This document shows positions 21,107 through 31,191 of a stretch of DNA of 64,000 nt, piece after piece; within the stretch, counting starts at the first letter, position 1, and the number at the start of each line of letters is the position of its first letter. The position numbers and the translations under genes are program-made. Source of the stretch: Scolanthus callimorphus (Eukaryota; Cnidaria; Anthozoa; Actiniaria; Edwardsiidae); contig CM066914.1 in assembly GCA_033964015.1 (NCBI GenBank), forward strand, positions 32,347,492 to 32,411,491, read 5' to 3'. The notes under the pieces were generated by a model. It was not told where the DNA came from. It saw only the letters and a list, made by a program, of their open reading frames with translations, and made no database searches.

Positions 21107-24100
21107 GGGGAAGCCTAGCCCCTCCTCTCTGTGGGCCCTGTATTATTGATACAGAAAAAAGTAAAACATAATATTTTATGTACCCTGAGAATTTGCCGGG
21201 CCTTCTTGTGATCAGGATCCCTCTTCATAACTTGTGCGAAATGCTGGTATGCTTTGTCAACATTATCCTGAATAAAAATGGGAAAACAACACGTGTAAAA
21301 TTTCAGAGTATATGTGGTAGTTTTAACGTGAAGTTGTGTGCCTTGTAGCAAATGTGAATATGAGATGAATTGAATGGGCATGGCCCATATCCCCCTTAAA
21401 AGGCTTAAAGCCTTACGAACTTCGTATGGCGTCCCCCAAACCCAGCCGCGGCCTACATGTACTTCCAAAACTTAGCCTGCTACTTCAAAACTTATTGAAA
21501 CCCCTAATTATTATTATATATAAAATGCATTATCATCACTATGGTACTTGTCACTACAGACAAGGGTGTCAGAAACAAACAATACCAGTGTAAGAGGCAA
21601 ACAATGATCATGAGCTTACCTGATAGTATAAGCACATCCCTCTGACATAAAGAGCATCTGTGTTGTTAGGCTCCTTTCTTAACAATTCTCTGAATGAAAA
21701 ACAAACAAACAAACAACAGATCACTGTTTGATTCAAGATTGATGACGTTCTGCAGGCTACATAACATTGACAAGCACAGTGAAATACTGCTTCAAGACAT
21801 AGGCCACCAAAATTGTCTGTGTGTGCGATTTTCAATAAGTTTGAATTACTGAATTACTGTGAATTTTGTTCTCATTTTCTTTTTCATTTGTCAGTAATGT
21901 ATTTCTAACTATTTCTAAATAATGCCATTCCATTTGTTGGTTTATACTCACACTGCTTCAGACTCAGCATCACTATACTTCTCCATCATTGCAAGCGCCT
22001 CAGCCTTTAAAACTCTAAAAAGGTTCCTGCTGGTGAAATTTCCAGCACATTTCTCATACAAAACACAACCTGAAATGCAATGACAACAAAGTAATGAACA
22101 CCTACATTGTACACCTTTACATTCTCAAACCCAGAACTTCCTGGCTCCTCAGATGAGGGCTCTGGTAAGACTGCTTAGTTGAGGGCCTTTGCTAATTTTG
22201 AAGTAATGTTTCAACCACAAAATTGTTCCCACTACAACACTTGAATTCACTTCAGACAATGAGCAAACTATTGAAATATGAGTGGCAGTCAGCCTCAAAT
22301 GTTGCTTTCAAGTTGTTAAAAAAAATGAAATAGAGAGGAGTTTCATTCTGGTATTTGCATGATGTTGATCATTGGAATGCTACAACATGCATTGCTAGCA
22401 AATTTGAAATCTTTCAGAAATTAAAAAAACTACAACAATCACTTGTTGCACATTGTTCATACTTGCTTATAGTTTTTTCATTTTTATTAACTCTTGATAA
22501 TGGCATTCTGCAGATTCTAAAATGGTTTCAGTCCCATCATAAAAGCACTGTTTCAACATTGGCTGTACCAATGTCCAATAATATGGGCTGTAAAGTGACT
22601 GGTATTTGTGCCTTACACATAGCTTTTGACTCAGTGATGTTGCGCTTAATAATTTAGACTTCAGTAGTTGAGAGGTGTGATTGGAGACTCTAAATTTAAT
22701 ATAAGTGTGGGTAGGGGTCAATCATACCTTTCTATAATCCTTCTTATCATAAGCCTCTAAAGCTGATGCTTCAAAATCTTGAACCATCTTTGCTGATCGC
22801 ATCTAACAAATTGGATACAGGATTTCAGTTCACACCCTTGCTTTGCACCACACACTTCTGCACAATGTCCCATGTGCTATTTGTTAGAAAAAGTGCAGAC
22901 ATGAGCAATGCTTTGTATGGTAGAAAACAACATAAAAACTGAAAGTTTTCTTCTTCTTTGCATTGTTACAGGAAAACAAGCATTGTGCATCCAGTTCACT
23001 CATATCATACAACTAAAGAAAATATTTCAAGTGGGAAAACATTAAAATTAGTAGAACATTCTTTATTATTTTATCAGTAAATAACTCCCAGGGGGTACTC
23101 AGAGATAAAAATGACGGGGAGGTCCGACGTATTTTTTTGGGTATGAAATTTGTAGTAAAAGTTTTTTTTGCGGTTGAAAAATCTGTGGGTATTTTTTTGG
23201 GGTTGAAACTTCTGACAGGCTAAGTGATCACAAGTTGATCATCAAAATACTAGGATATTTCTGGGCAACACAAGCAGCTCAGCATCATGTGTATGCTGGT
23301 ATTAAACAGCCTTTTTAGGCTAAAAAAGTTGGTATTTTTTTGGGTATAAAATTTTGGGAGCAGACTATTTTTTTGGGTATAAAATTTATAGCTCCTGGGT
23401 ATTTTTTGGGTATGAAATTTGGAGCTCCGTCGGAGCCCCCCGTCATTTTATATCCAAGTACCCCCCCTGGGAAATAACTCCTAGGAGAAATTGTCCAAAT
23501 TGTGCAATATTAAGTTGTAAAATGAAACAATTTCAAACAACTTGAACAACATCATGAAAGCTTACTCTGGACCTTATATCACCACAAGTTTGTGCGAGAT
23601 AAAGCAAGATAAGGGGAAAATGGTCCAATTGAAAGGCGAGATAAGGCAAAATTGTGCCCATTAGAAGCTGCGAGATTAGGCCTTGAAATCAAATAAAAGA
23701 AAGTAATTTTTCGCTTATTGTGTGACTCCAGAAACAATCCATGGTACCAGCCTGTGTTGCTTGTGACCTGTATAGTGCCCGCAAATGTAATAATTACCTG
23801 CAAATGTAATAATTACCTGCAAATGTAATAATTACCTGCAAATGTAATAATTACCTGCAAATGTAATAATTACCTGCAAATGTAATAATTACCTGCAAAT
23901 GTAATAATTACCCGCAAATGTAATAAACCCGCAAATGTAATAATTACCTGCAAATGTAATGAAACCGCAAATGTAATAATTACCTGCAAATGTAATAATT
24001 ACCCACAAATGTAATAAACCCGCAAATGTAATAAGGTTTTACCCACAAATGCAATAAACCTGCAATTGTTGCGGTCGAAGACCACATACTGATCGCATCC

Positions 24101-27100
24101 TGTGGATCTCGCGAGTAGGTCCCGTGGGTTTGGATGCCAGCTTTAATCAGAGATTTGACTGACTATGTAATTCTGCATCGATTCCATGTCAATAACTCGA
24201 ACGCGGATATCTCATAACGCAACACTCTCGGGTCGCGAAACTTGGGCAAAGTTGTCTACAGGTCAAGAGGGTACAGTGACATCGTCAAGGGGGTGAAGTT
24301 ATATGATCTGGGGGTTCCCTTTTTTTAAAGCAAATCAGGCTGGTGCGCTTAGTTTGGGTCTGCTGTCAAAATGTGTGAGTTTATCAATTTTTAGTGAAAA
24401 TGTAGTGGTTTCTATGGAGACCGATTCCGGCGAAACAGGGCGTGTATCGGTATTATTCATGGACTAAAATCGTTAATTCAAGATTTCTCAAATTTATGAC
24501 GTCACACTTCAGTACTCTATTGCTGATTGGGTAAAATGAAATAGAAAGCTGCTTACGGCGAGATATAATTTTTCAAACTGTGCCCTCAGGACCCTTCCGT
24601 AGTACCGTTAATGGACGTTTCATTTCTTGTTAGGTATCATTCTCGTACCAAGAGCTCTCTGGCTTGTCACCTCGTGGGGAGGCTCTGGTTACAGCCACCG
24701 GCACATGCTCAAAAGAAAATTGTGATTTTATGCCCCACAATTACTTTTAGAGCGTTCAAGTCAAAGACATATAGATATATACAGACATATACAGACAACT
24801 AGGAAAGGAATGCCGTGTTGTTTTTGACAGACAAGTTTTTATAAAGCGAGATTAAGCTACTTTTATGTTGGTATGCGTACCCATTTCAGCCAATCAGCGA
24901 AGGCCCTGAAATGGATGTCACCAGAGCCTCCCCTGCGAGGCGACGAACCGGGCAGCTCTGGGTTCGAGAATGGTCAGGTATTATTTGCTTGGTCTGTCAA
25001 ATCATAGTTTATAGAGGAGAATGGTTAGGAAACCTGACACCCTGTTATTGTACTATGTCTTTGTTTACTTTTTCAGAGGAATCCTTTTGTTTGTGCAGGT
25101 CACGTAAGTACCAAAATCCAGCCAGTAACATTCAGTGTACAACCAGACATGCATATTAGATGAGGGTGAAACAAAAGATTGTGCAGGGTCAATATCATGT
25201 GATAGCCCCTTTTAACATCCAGTCCACGCTATTGTGTTGGTCCTTTGAAGTTTGCCGGGCTTCCTAACCATTCCACTCCATTAACTATGGTCAATTAATA
25301 TTGGTCATCTGCATAGAATTGCATTTGAATATTAGACTGATCCCAGATGGCAGGTGATTTGTAAATTGAGAATATTGTTACCTATACTTTGTTACCATGG
25401 AAACTTATATAACCACGTGATTATCCTGTAAATAATTCGGTTTTTGACCTTTCTAGTTATTATTACATTTGCGGGTAAAACCTTATTACATTTGCGGGTA
25501 AAACTTTATTACATTTGCAGGTTTATTACATTTGTGGGTAGTTATTACATTTGCGGGCACTACAACCTGCGCATGGCCTTTTTTTTCTCTTTTTGCAATA
25601 GCATTAGAATTTATCAGCTTTATTATAACAATATAGTTGATGTTCACAAGTGTAAAATATGTTTTGGGCCCAACTCACGCTTATTTGAGCCCGAGTGCAG
25701 CATTGGGTAAAATGAGCACTGAGAAGGGGCCAAAACACATTAATTATGCCCAAGCATATCAACTACATTACCATTATTACCGTATAACTTTGGAGAGAAT
25801 AGAATATTACAAAAACAATAATTTATGGCGACCATCATAGCAGCTACCTCAGAGCAGCAGGCTCTAATATTATTAAAGCCCACCAAAATGTTCAGTAGAG
25901 TCTGGATAGCACAGCTTTAAATAAATATATAAATAACTATTTCTCTTCAAAGGAACATGATAAGACAACCCCACTTAGGGTTATGCTTCTAGGGAGGTGC
26001 TATAACATAATCATGTGATGTGACCTCTTCCTAGTCATCATCCAAGCTTGAAACCTATCATATTGTGGAAAGTGAGGACTCCAAGGCCACCACTTTGGCA
26101 ACATTGTTTAGGTGACAAAGAGGGGGCAACAAAGTGGTCATGTGATGCGACATCAATTAAGACATCATCAAAGCTTGAAAAATTAATAGCTTGGGGGGTT
26201 CTAAGACAACCAAACTTGAGAAAATTTGTCTAGGTGGCAAGAAAGGTAAAAACCGGTGGGGGGGGGGGGGTCTCCCAAGTAAGATTGAAAGGGGTGCTCG
26301 TCGGGACATCGGAAAATATACCCTAAAAAATACCAGGACATAAAAAATACACCCCTAAAAAATACCTTTTAAAACAAAATGACCCCTAAAAAATACCAAC
26401 AATAAACCTTTTTGTTATTGTTTATTGTTTCTCATCTCAGCTTGTTTTTGGAGCTATAAATGAATAAAGAAAGCAAAAAACGTTTTGCTTGGTTTGTGAC
26501 CCTTTCATTCATTTGAGTACCCCTAAAAATACCATTTATTAGTGAATGCCACAATGTTTCTCCGATACCCCCTAAAAAATACCTGACAGTCGATTTTGAC
26601 CCCTAAAAAATACGACGAGCACCCCTATCGGGTTGACATGTGAAGAACCCCCCCCCCCCTGGGGGTAAAACTGTATATTCACATGCTGTGACTTCATCAA
26701 AAGTTGAATATCTCAAGAATGGAGGTGGCCAAGGCAACCAATTTTAGGAAAAAATGTTAAGGTACTGGTAGCAAGGGTCAAGTGCAATAACATACATGTA
26801 ATCACATGGTGTGACATCATTCATGCATCAAACACTTGAGCAACCATGATCTTCAGTGAAATCTTCTTCGGAATTTGTGTGATTATTAAATTAAGTTTTT
26901 CATTATTTCCCCAAAAACCATTCAGAGTTTCAGACAGGGTGCGAAAAAAAAGTCAAATTGTGTGGGGCTTTTAGGGTGAATTGCACAGGAAAAATAGCCA
27001 ACTGTGCAGTTTTTTTTTTACCTAGTCACTCAAAAAGAATGTGTTTGATGGAAAAGAAAGGTGTCGATTTAGCAAAATGCAGCGTAAAATAATTATAAGG

Positions 27101-30100
27101 TAAGTTAAAATACCCGGTAACACAATAAAATGTGACCCTGCATGGGAAAACGTATAATAACGACTTTCTGTTTTTTGCCTTAAGTCGTTCGGTACCCGTT
27201 CAAACGACCTGAAAAGTCGTTTGCACGGCTGAAAAAGTCGTGCGCATTAACTACAAAGTCGTTTGAACGACTTTAAAAGTCGTTTATGCTAATTCAAAAG
27301 CTAGTTCGAACGGAACGCAAAGTCGTTTTTAAAATTTTCGATAATGTTTGAACGAGAAGTAAAGTCGTTTATTTCAATGCGTTCGTAGTTTTGTCGGAAA
27401 ATGAGCGGCGTACGATGGATAGCAAAATCAATTCAATGCAAAGTGAAAAACAAACATGCACAATATTTATATTCTGATTAAAATACTCAGATTACCCGGG
27501 AATTGCCCGGGTTTTTTACGTCATCTCCTCGGCTCTCTGTATTCAAGTAAAATCTCCCGAATTTGTTAGATCTTGGAAATAAGTGCTCAATGGAAAAATG
27601 TATTTTGAGTCATGTTCGATCTTTCATCTTGAAACGCGCTTTCTGTACTTTTCCGTGAAGTAAAATGTCGCGCCGCGACGTGACGCAATGTATCTTATGA
27701 ATTTGTTGTTGTTCACTTTTATTTTCGGTTGTTTATCAAAAATGCTTCCCTTTTTGCATTCCCAAAGAATTGCAGTTGAGTCTCTGCTTTGTGGATAGAA
27801 AGAAAAGGAAGAAAGGTATACAAAGGAAACAAAGGAATTCTACCTTTGTACCCCTAGTAAAAAATGCAGCAATTTGAAACTCTAATAAAAAATAGTCATG
27901 TGTACAGTACATCAATTCACTATACTTACATCATTTTTAGCATCCTTATTCTTAGGATCAAGTTCTAGGACTTTCTGCAACTCTCGAAGAGCATTGCTTG
28001 ATGAGCCCATGGCTAAGTAACACTTAGCTGCTCTGTAATGACCCTGCATAATAAAGTAATCTAATGTTATGATACAACAAAAAGCTTACAATGAAGTTAA
28101 AGGGCTCAATCAATGTAGACAGATATTTAGCAAGACTGATGCTTTCAGCCAATCATAGCGGAATTACTCCAGTCAATATTCTACTGACTTGAAGCCACAT
28201 TTCTTAATACTCTGTCTGCAGTCCCTTTCTTTGGCATTTTATCCCTTGTGGTACACTCTTTTCTAGTGAATAACTTGAAACTATAAAAAAATTGTTCCCT
28301 ACAATTTAGAACATGCCATAGGAAATCTGAATGAAAGTTGGAGAAAGACATAACCACAAAATAACATTAAACTGCCTTCGGATGCAGAGCCCAATAGTTG
28401 ATGAAAGGAAAGCTGATGTAAGCTGATTTTATTTGAGCAAAAACAGTTGGAAGATTTGGGCTTCTAAAAACCCAAATACACACTTGCCTTGATTTATGAA
28501 AATGTTAGGACAAATAGAAAAGCTTTTTCAGGGAATATTTCACTTTTGTACTTATGATAAACTATACCACAGATGATGCAATTTTGCCACAAATGATGAT
28601 AAAGCTTTAAAAGATATATTTTGCAATGACACTATCAGATGGCTTCTGTGGCTGAGTTGGGAGCGTGTGGGACTTTAGAACCAGAGCTTATCAGTTCAAG
28701 CACGGGCGCAGGAACAGAAAATTTTTTTCTTTTACTAGTATCCGTCCCCTGACCCATACGAACAGCGATTTACATTCGAAAGGCAGAAAAAAATGAAAAT
28801 AACAAAGCTGAATTTATAACTCTGGCTCTTCCTGTACAAGCCCAAGTAATGAGAGAATGATGTAGGTATTGCTTTCCTTACCTTCACAAAATTTTCATTT
28901 ATTTTAATGGAAATTAAAGCATCTTCCAGGGCTTTTTCATACTGTGAAATCATCATGTATGCTGCAGATCGGTTACCATAAAACATGGCAATATGGGGCG
29001 CTAAATCTGGAAAGAGAAAAGTGGGCATCAGTGCATAAGCAAGCTCCCAGTTCAACCTGGGTTAAATTGGGGTATCAAAACTTTGAATGTAATTGATTAA
29101 TCAGCTATGCTGAACTGAGCTCTGTTATTTTACTGGGGATTCCCAATTTCAGTCTTTGGATTTTCTTGGGTTTCAATTTTGGTCATGTTTTTGGGTTTGG
29201 CAAAGTAACCATGGGAAGTTTGGGGTTTTTCTTTCATGCATCATCACCACAACATTAACCTATAGAGAAACAGCCTACTTCGGGCACCAATCAACCAAAT
29301 TCAAATTCCAATTTTTGGCTTTTTCTAATTTTGGCAAGCTCTTTTCAAATAATGGTATTTTCATTTTATTGGGATCAAAATTCCAAATGTCACGCAACAC
29401 CTGCAAACTCAGGGCCCAACATTGTGACCATATGGTCGGCAATGGCGACTAAGTTTGGGGGATTAGCAACCCAAATTTTAAAGCTAGTCACCAAATAGCA
29501 CCCCATCTTTCTAAGATCGGCTGAAATCCATGCTTAGGTGGTGACTAAATATGCCTTTTGGCGACTAAAATGTTTTGAATTGGTCGCCAATGGCACCTAG
29601 CGAAAAAAGTTAATATTGGGCAATGAAACTCCTCATTGCACAGAGAAAAAGTGGAATCAGGGCTAAAAATAAGAGTCAGTCACCCAACAATGTCCATCCA
29701 AAATTTGAGAGTTGACCTGTCAATTGATATTTGTCTAGCTGGACATGCTGATAAGCCACATTGATTTGAATTGATTTGGGCAGTCTCCATGTCTGCCCTC
29801 CTTCCCGTTGTTATTTTTAGCCTATTTGATTTTCAGTAATCAACCTTGTCAACAGTCAGCATGTGATTTACCTGCCATGTAATTATCACTTTGGCGGTGC
29901 TTTCAAGATGACAATGAATAATAATATCATGTATACCACCCCCTCATGCATATAGCCATGTTAAATAAATGCATCAGTGCGCTGAAGATAACTAATTCAT
30001 TACACACATAGCATTGTTCTACAGTGTGCTTGAGAGGGCTAAGTAAGCTGTTGACGCATGGATAAGTTGACAAGTTTACGTGTTGACAAGTTTACATATT

Positions 30101-30849
30101 GAACGAGTTGACACATGGATTTGACAAGTTGACCAGTTTCCAAGTTTACGAGTTGACCAACTGACACGAGGACACATTGACAAGTTGACCAGTGGACATG
30201 TTGTACAGGTTGACACATTGACCTGTGAGCAGGTTGACCAGTTGACATGTTTTACAGGTACAGCTATACACTAGGGGGTATTCTGAAGTTGCTCCAGTCA
30301 TATGGAGCATACTTGATATTCAATATTGTAAATGATCAGTAACAATAATAATAAGCACAACGCAAAATTCATGTTAAGGCCATTAAGTTCAGAAAACTAA
30401 AGCTATAAGCTCGATCTTCTTGTACAGTTTTCATTTACTCTCCTTGATAGCAACCATGTGTGTTTTCGCGACTGTCTGTGGTGAAGCAACGCACACTTCT
30501 TTACTTCCTCTTTACTTACAACACAAAACTAGCCACAACCACATTCAAGAGGAACAGCTTCACTTCCTTCTAGTTACATACTCTTACCAATAGCTTGAGA
30601 GTACAAAGTGATCGCTGAAGTATAATTCTTTAAGCCATATTCACGATTGCCTTCGGCCTTTTTTGCTTCCGCCATGGCCTCTCTAAAAGTGAAAATGAAA
30701 CACATTAACGATAGCATTCAACTATGTGAGAAAACCACATACAATGTATCGTACACTTACTTATTTGCCTGTTTCTGGGTAGTATTTGGTGGGTCTACCT
30801 CCATATTTTCGGTTGTTTCCGCGGCAGACTTCATTTCTTGGTCGGCCAT
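16276..30849 (-). CDS. DNAJC7: DNAJC7 (TPR2-type co-chaperone), 16 coding exons
   Basis: Hsp70/Hsp90 co-chaperone with tandem TPRs and a C-terminal J domain. Coding exons, 5' to 3': 30761-30849, 30588-30682, 28882-29006, 27930-28043, 22728-22802, 21952-22069, 21620-21689, 21184-21267, 20645-20809, 20015-20106, 18680-18756, 18461-18607, 18064-18122, 17072-17165, 16870-16950, 16276-16352. Every junction is GT/AG and phases match throughout. TPR exons read, for example, [40 protein letters not shown] and [16 protein letters not shown]. The J domain (about residues 385-455) has KDYYKILGI, and the HPD motif is split across a junction. The tail [12 protein letters not shown] ... GGNFTFTFG* matches the family end. 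The total is about 520 aa, against 494 in human. Exon 6 lacks one base. The start [18 protein letters not shown] is the first ATG and shares a promoter with MALSU1. Confidence 0.95.
17215..17748. repeat. Intronic minisatellite with an internal orientation flip
   Basis: Units of about 27-30 bp of the form CCTAACACTGGGAAGGTTGA run from about 17326 to 17748. The first four units (17222-17325) are in the opposite orientation, as CCTTCCCAGTGTTAGGAACT. The array lies in the DNAJC7 intron between 17166 and 18063. ORFs rich in [12 protein letters not shown] are translations of it. Confidence 0.9.
18461..18607 (-). CDS. DNAJC7: DNAJC7 exon 12, J-domain exon
   Basis: It encodes [20 protein letters not shown] and then [20 protein letters not shown] ending KHHP, helices I-II of the J domain. 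The Asp of HPD comes from the first codon of the next exon (18064-18122), which continues [19 protein letters not shown]. Both splice sites are canonical. A short upstream in-frame [10 protein letters not shown] is intron and not part of the protein. Confidence 0.95.
18757..20014. other. DNAJC7 intron 10, nothing recognisable
   Basis: About 1.26 kb with AT-rich unique-looking sequence. Open stretches on both strands (about 18942-19142 and 19387-19677) resemble no family I know and lack supporting splice structure. I see no clear repeat termini. Confidence 0.4.
20317..20364 (-). other. Intact duplicate mini-exon A of DNAJC7 exon 9
   Basis: 48 nt reading [16 protein letters not shown], one residue different from the exon 9 ending [16 protein letters not shown]. 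It is preceded by TTATTACTTTAG, a usable acceptor, and followed by the same GTATAG donor as exon 9. Its length is a multiple of three and it starts and ends in phase 0, so inclusion would add 16 residues without shifting the frame. Whether it is spliced is unknown. Confidence 0.7.
20481..20528 (-). other. Intact duplicate mini-exon B of DNAJC7 exon 9
   Basis: 48 nt reading [16 protein letters not shown], with two substitutions against exon 9 (Y to D, R to S). It has the same acceptor and donor context as copy A and is also in phase 0. The N-R to N-S change falls in a conserved TPR helix position, so it may be free of constraint. Confidence 0.7.
21088..21111. repeat. (GT)n then poly-G tract in a DNAJC7 intron
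   Basis: A GTGTGTGTGTGTG run leads straight into about 22 G. It lies in intron 8, between exons 21184-21267 and 20645-20809. It is another homopolymer-G site of the kind seen at 4183 and 11202, but I could not define matching element ends. Confidence 0.6.
21952..22069 (-). CDS. DNAJC7: DNAJC7 exon 6, one base short
   Basis: From the acceptor the correct phase reads [20 protein letters not shown] and hits a stop. The frame one base on reads [20 protein letters not shown], and only this second frame joins the next exon ([17 protein letters not shown]) in phase. Family spacing between the two parts needs exactly one more base, and the break coincides with a T homopolymer (CCTTTTTAG). A missing T in the assembly is the simplest explanation; a true null allele is the alternative. 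Confidence 0.85.
23087..23471. mobile_element. hAT-like MITE, 385 bp, perfect 8-bp target duplication
   Basis: The ends are CCCAGGGGGTACT and AGTACCCCCCCTGGG. The flanks are AAATAACT at 23079-23086 and 23472-23479. The interior repeats TATTTTTTTGGGTATGAAAT, similar in style to the GGTATTTTTAGGG elements at 4180 and 26253, so they are probably one family. It lies in the DNAJC7 intron between exons 4 and 5. Confidence 0.85.
23773..25562. mobile_element. 1.8-kb TIR element with iterated subterminal repeats
   Basis: TAGTGCCCGCAAATGTAATA at the left pairs with TATTACATTTGCGGGCACTA at the right. Inside the left end, about 15 tandem units of CTGCAAATGTAATAATTACC run to about 24070. Inside the right end, about five inverted units (TTATTACATTTGCGGGTAAA) lie at 25452-25560. 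A TA duplication is possible. The middle holds no transposase but includes the dispersed repeat at 24630-24985. It sits in the large DNAJC7 intron 4. Confidence 0.75.
24630..24985. repeat. Dispersed repeat, second copy
   Basis: It shares TCTCGTACCAAGAGCTCTC-type ends, GAGGCTCTGGTTACAGCCAC, TTTTTATAAAGCGAGATTAA and CCAATCAGCGAAGGCCCTGA with 14280-14605. Its own ends, CCAAGAGCTCTC and CAGCTCTGGGTTCGAGAATG, form a loose inverted pair. It lies inside the 1.8-kb element. Confidence 0.6.
26253..26663. mobile_element. hAT-like MITE with poly-G/poly-C ends, second copy
   Basis: It starts CCGGT then 13 G and ends in 12 C then TGGG. It is flanked by GGTAAAAA (26245-26252) and GGTAAAAC (26664-26671), a 7-of-8 target duplication. 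The interior repeats CCCCTAAAAAATACC and carries GGGTGCTCGTCGGGACATCG near one end and GACGAGCACCCCTATC near the other. It is inverted relative to the 4180 element. Confidence 0.75.
27165..27370. repeat. Cluster of AAGTCGT-type motifs in DNAJC7 intron 4
   Basis: At least seven AAGTCGT or complementary ACGACTT words occur in about 205 bp, including AAAGTCGTTTGAACGACTTT as a 20-bp palindrome. Spacing is irregular, so it is not a simple tandem repeat. There is no coding sequence. Confidence 0.55.
28639..28715 (+). repeat. tRNA-like sequence, probable SINE head
   Basis: TGGCTGAGTTGGGAGCG resembles a pol III A box and CAGTTCAAGCACGGGCG a degraded B box about 50 bases on. TTTTTTT follows at 28725, a pol III terminator-like run. 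The acceptor stem does not close well, so I read it as a tRNA-derived SINE or pseudo-tRNA rather than a functional tRNA. Confidence 0.45.
29430..29635. repeat. Dispersed repeat with GGTCGCCAATGGCACCTAGC
   Basis: TTTTGAATTGGTCGCCAATG, GCACCTAGCGAAA and AAGTTAAT recur at about 39780-39850 with the same following GGGC. It carries several GGCGACTAA words. It is intronic in DNAJC7 and non-coding. Confidence 0.5.
30040..30258. repeat. GTTGACAAGTT minisatellite in DNAJC7 intron 2
   Basis: Short degenerate units of about 9-20 bp (GTTGACAAGTTTAC, GTTGACCAGTTGAC) are repeated over about 220 bp. The minus-strand ORF here is a by-product of the repeat. Confidence 0.75.
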
Positions 30850-31191
30850 TTTCACTTCTTGCATCTTGGCACTTTTTACTACCAGTTCCCAGACCCCCTC
30901 GATTCTAATTAAAATTCCGATCAATTTTGTTGTAAAAAATCACTTTTATGTTTAAAATCTATATCGTTTTAGCCTTTTCAAATATAAATGAGACTAAGAA
31001 AATGCCCTTATCACTCTTATAGATGGACATTAGGTGGAGATGTAGCTCTTATTTTTCCGAAGATATTGGAATATGTGGGCTCCCTGTGGTTGTTACAACG
31101 TTGCTTCACTGGAACCGAAGGAACCGCAACCCTGCACGTGAAAAGAAGACAAGTCGTGCATCTCGTATCGTATATCAGTTTTGGAAAGAGT
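30850..31191. promoter_or_regulatory. Divergent promoter between DNAJC7 and MALSU1
   Basis: The DNAJC7 start codon (30849, minus) and the nearest MALSU1 in-frame ATG (30988, plus) are only 138 bp apart, or 342 bp if the preferred MALSU1 start at 31192 is used. GCAAGAAGTGAAAATGGCCG on the minus strand places a YY1-like AAAATGGC over the DNAJC7 start codon. TTGCATCTTGGC is a second CAAGATG-like site. There is no obvious TATA box. A shared bidirectional promoter is inferred from spacing. Confidence 0.6.

Noticed and set aside
23773..24070. CRISPR-like regular repeats
   Set aside because: The CAAATGTAATAATTACC units are directly tandem with no unique spacers, and the context is a eukaryotic intron.
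28639..28715. Functional tRNA gene
   Set aside because: A and B boxes are recognisable but the stems do not pair well and the anticodon arm is irregular, so it is kept only as a tRNA-like SINE.
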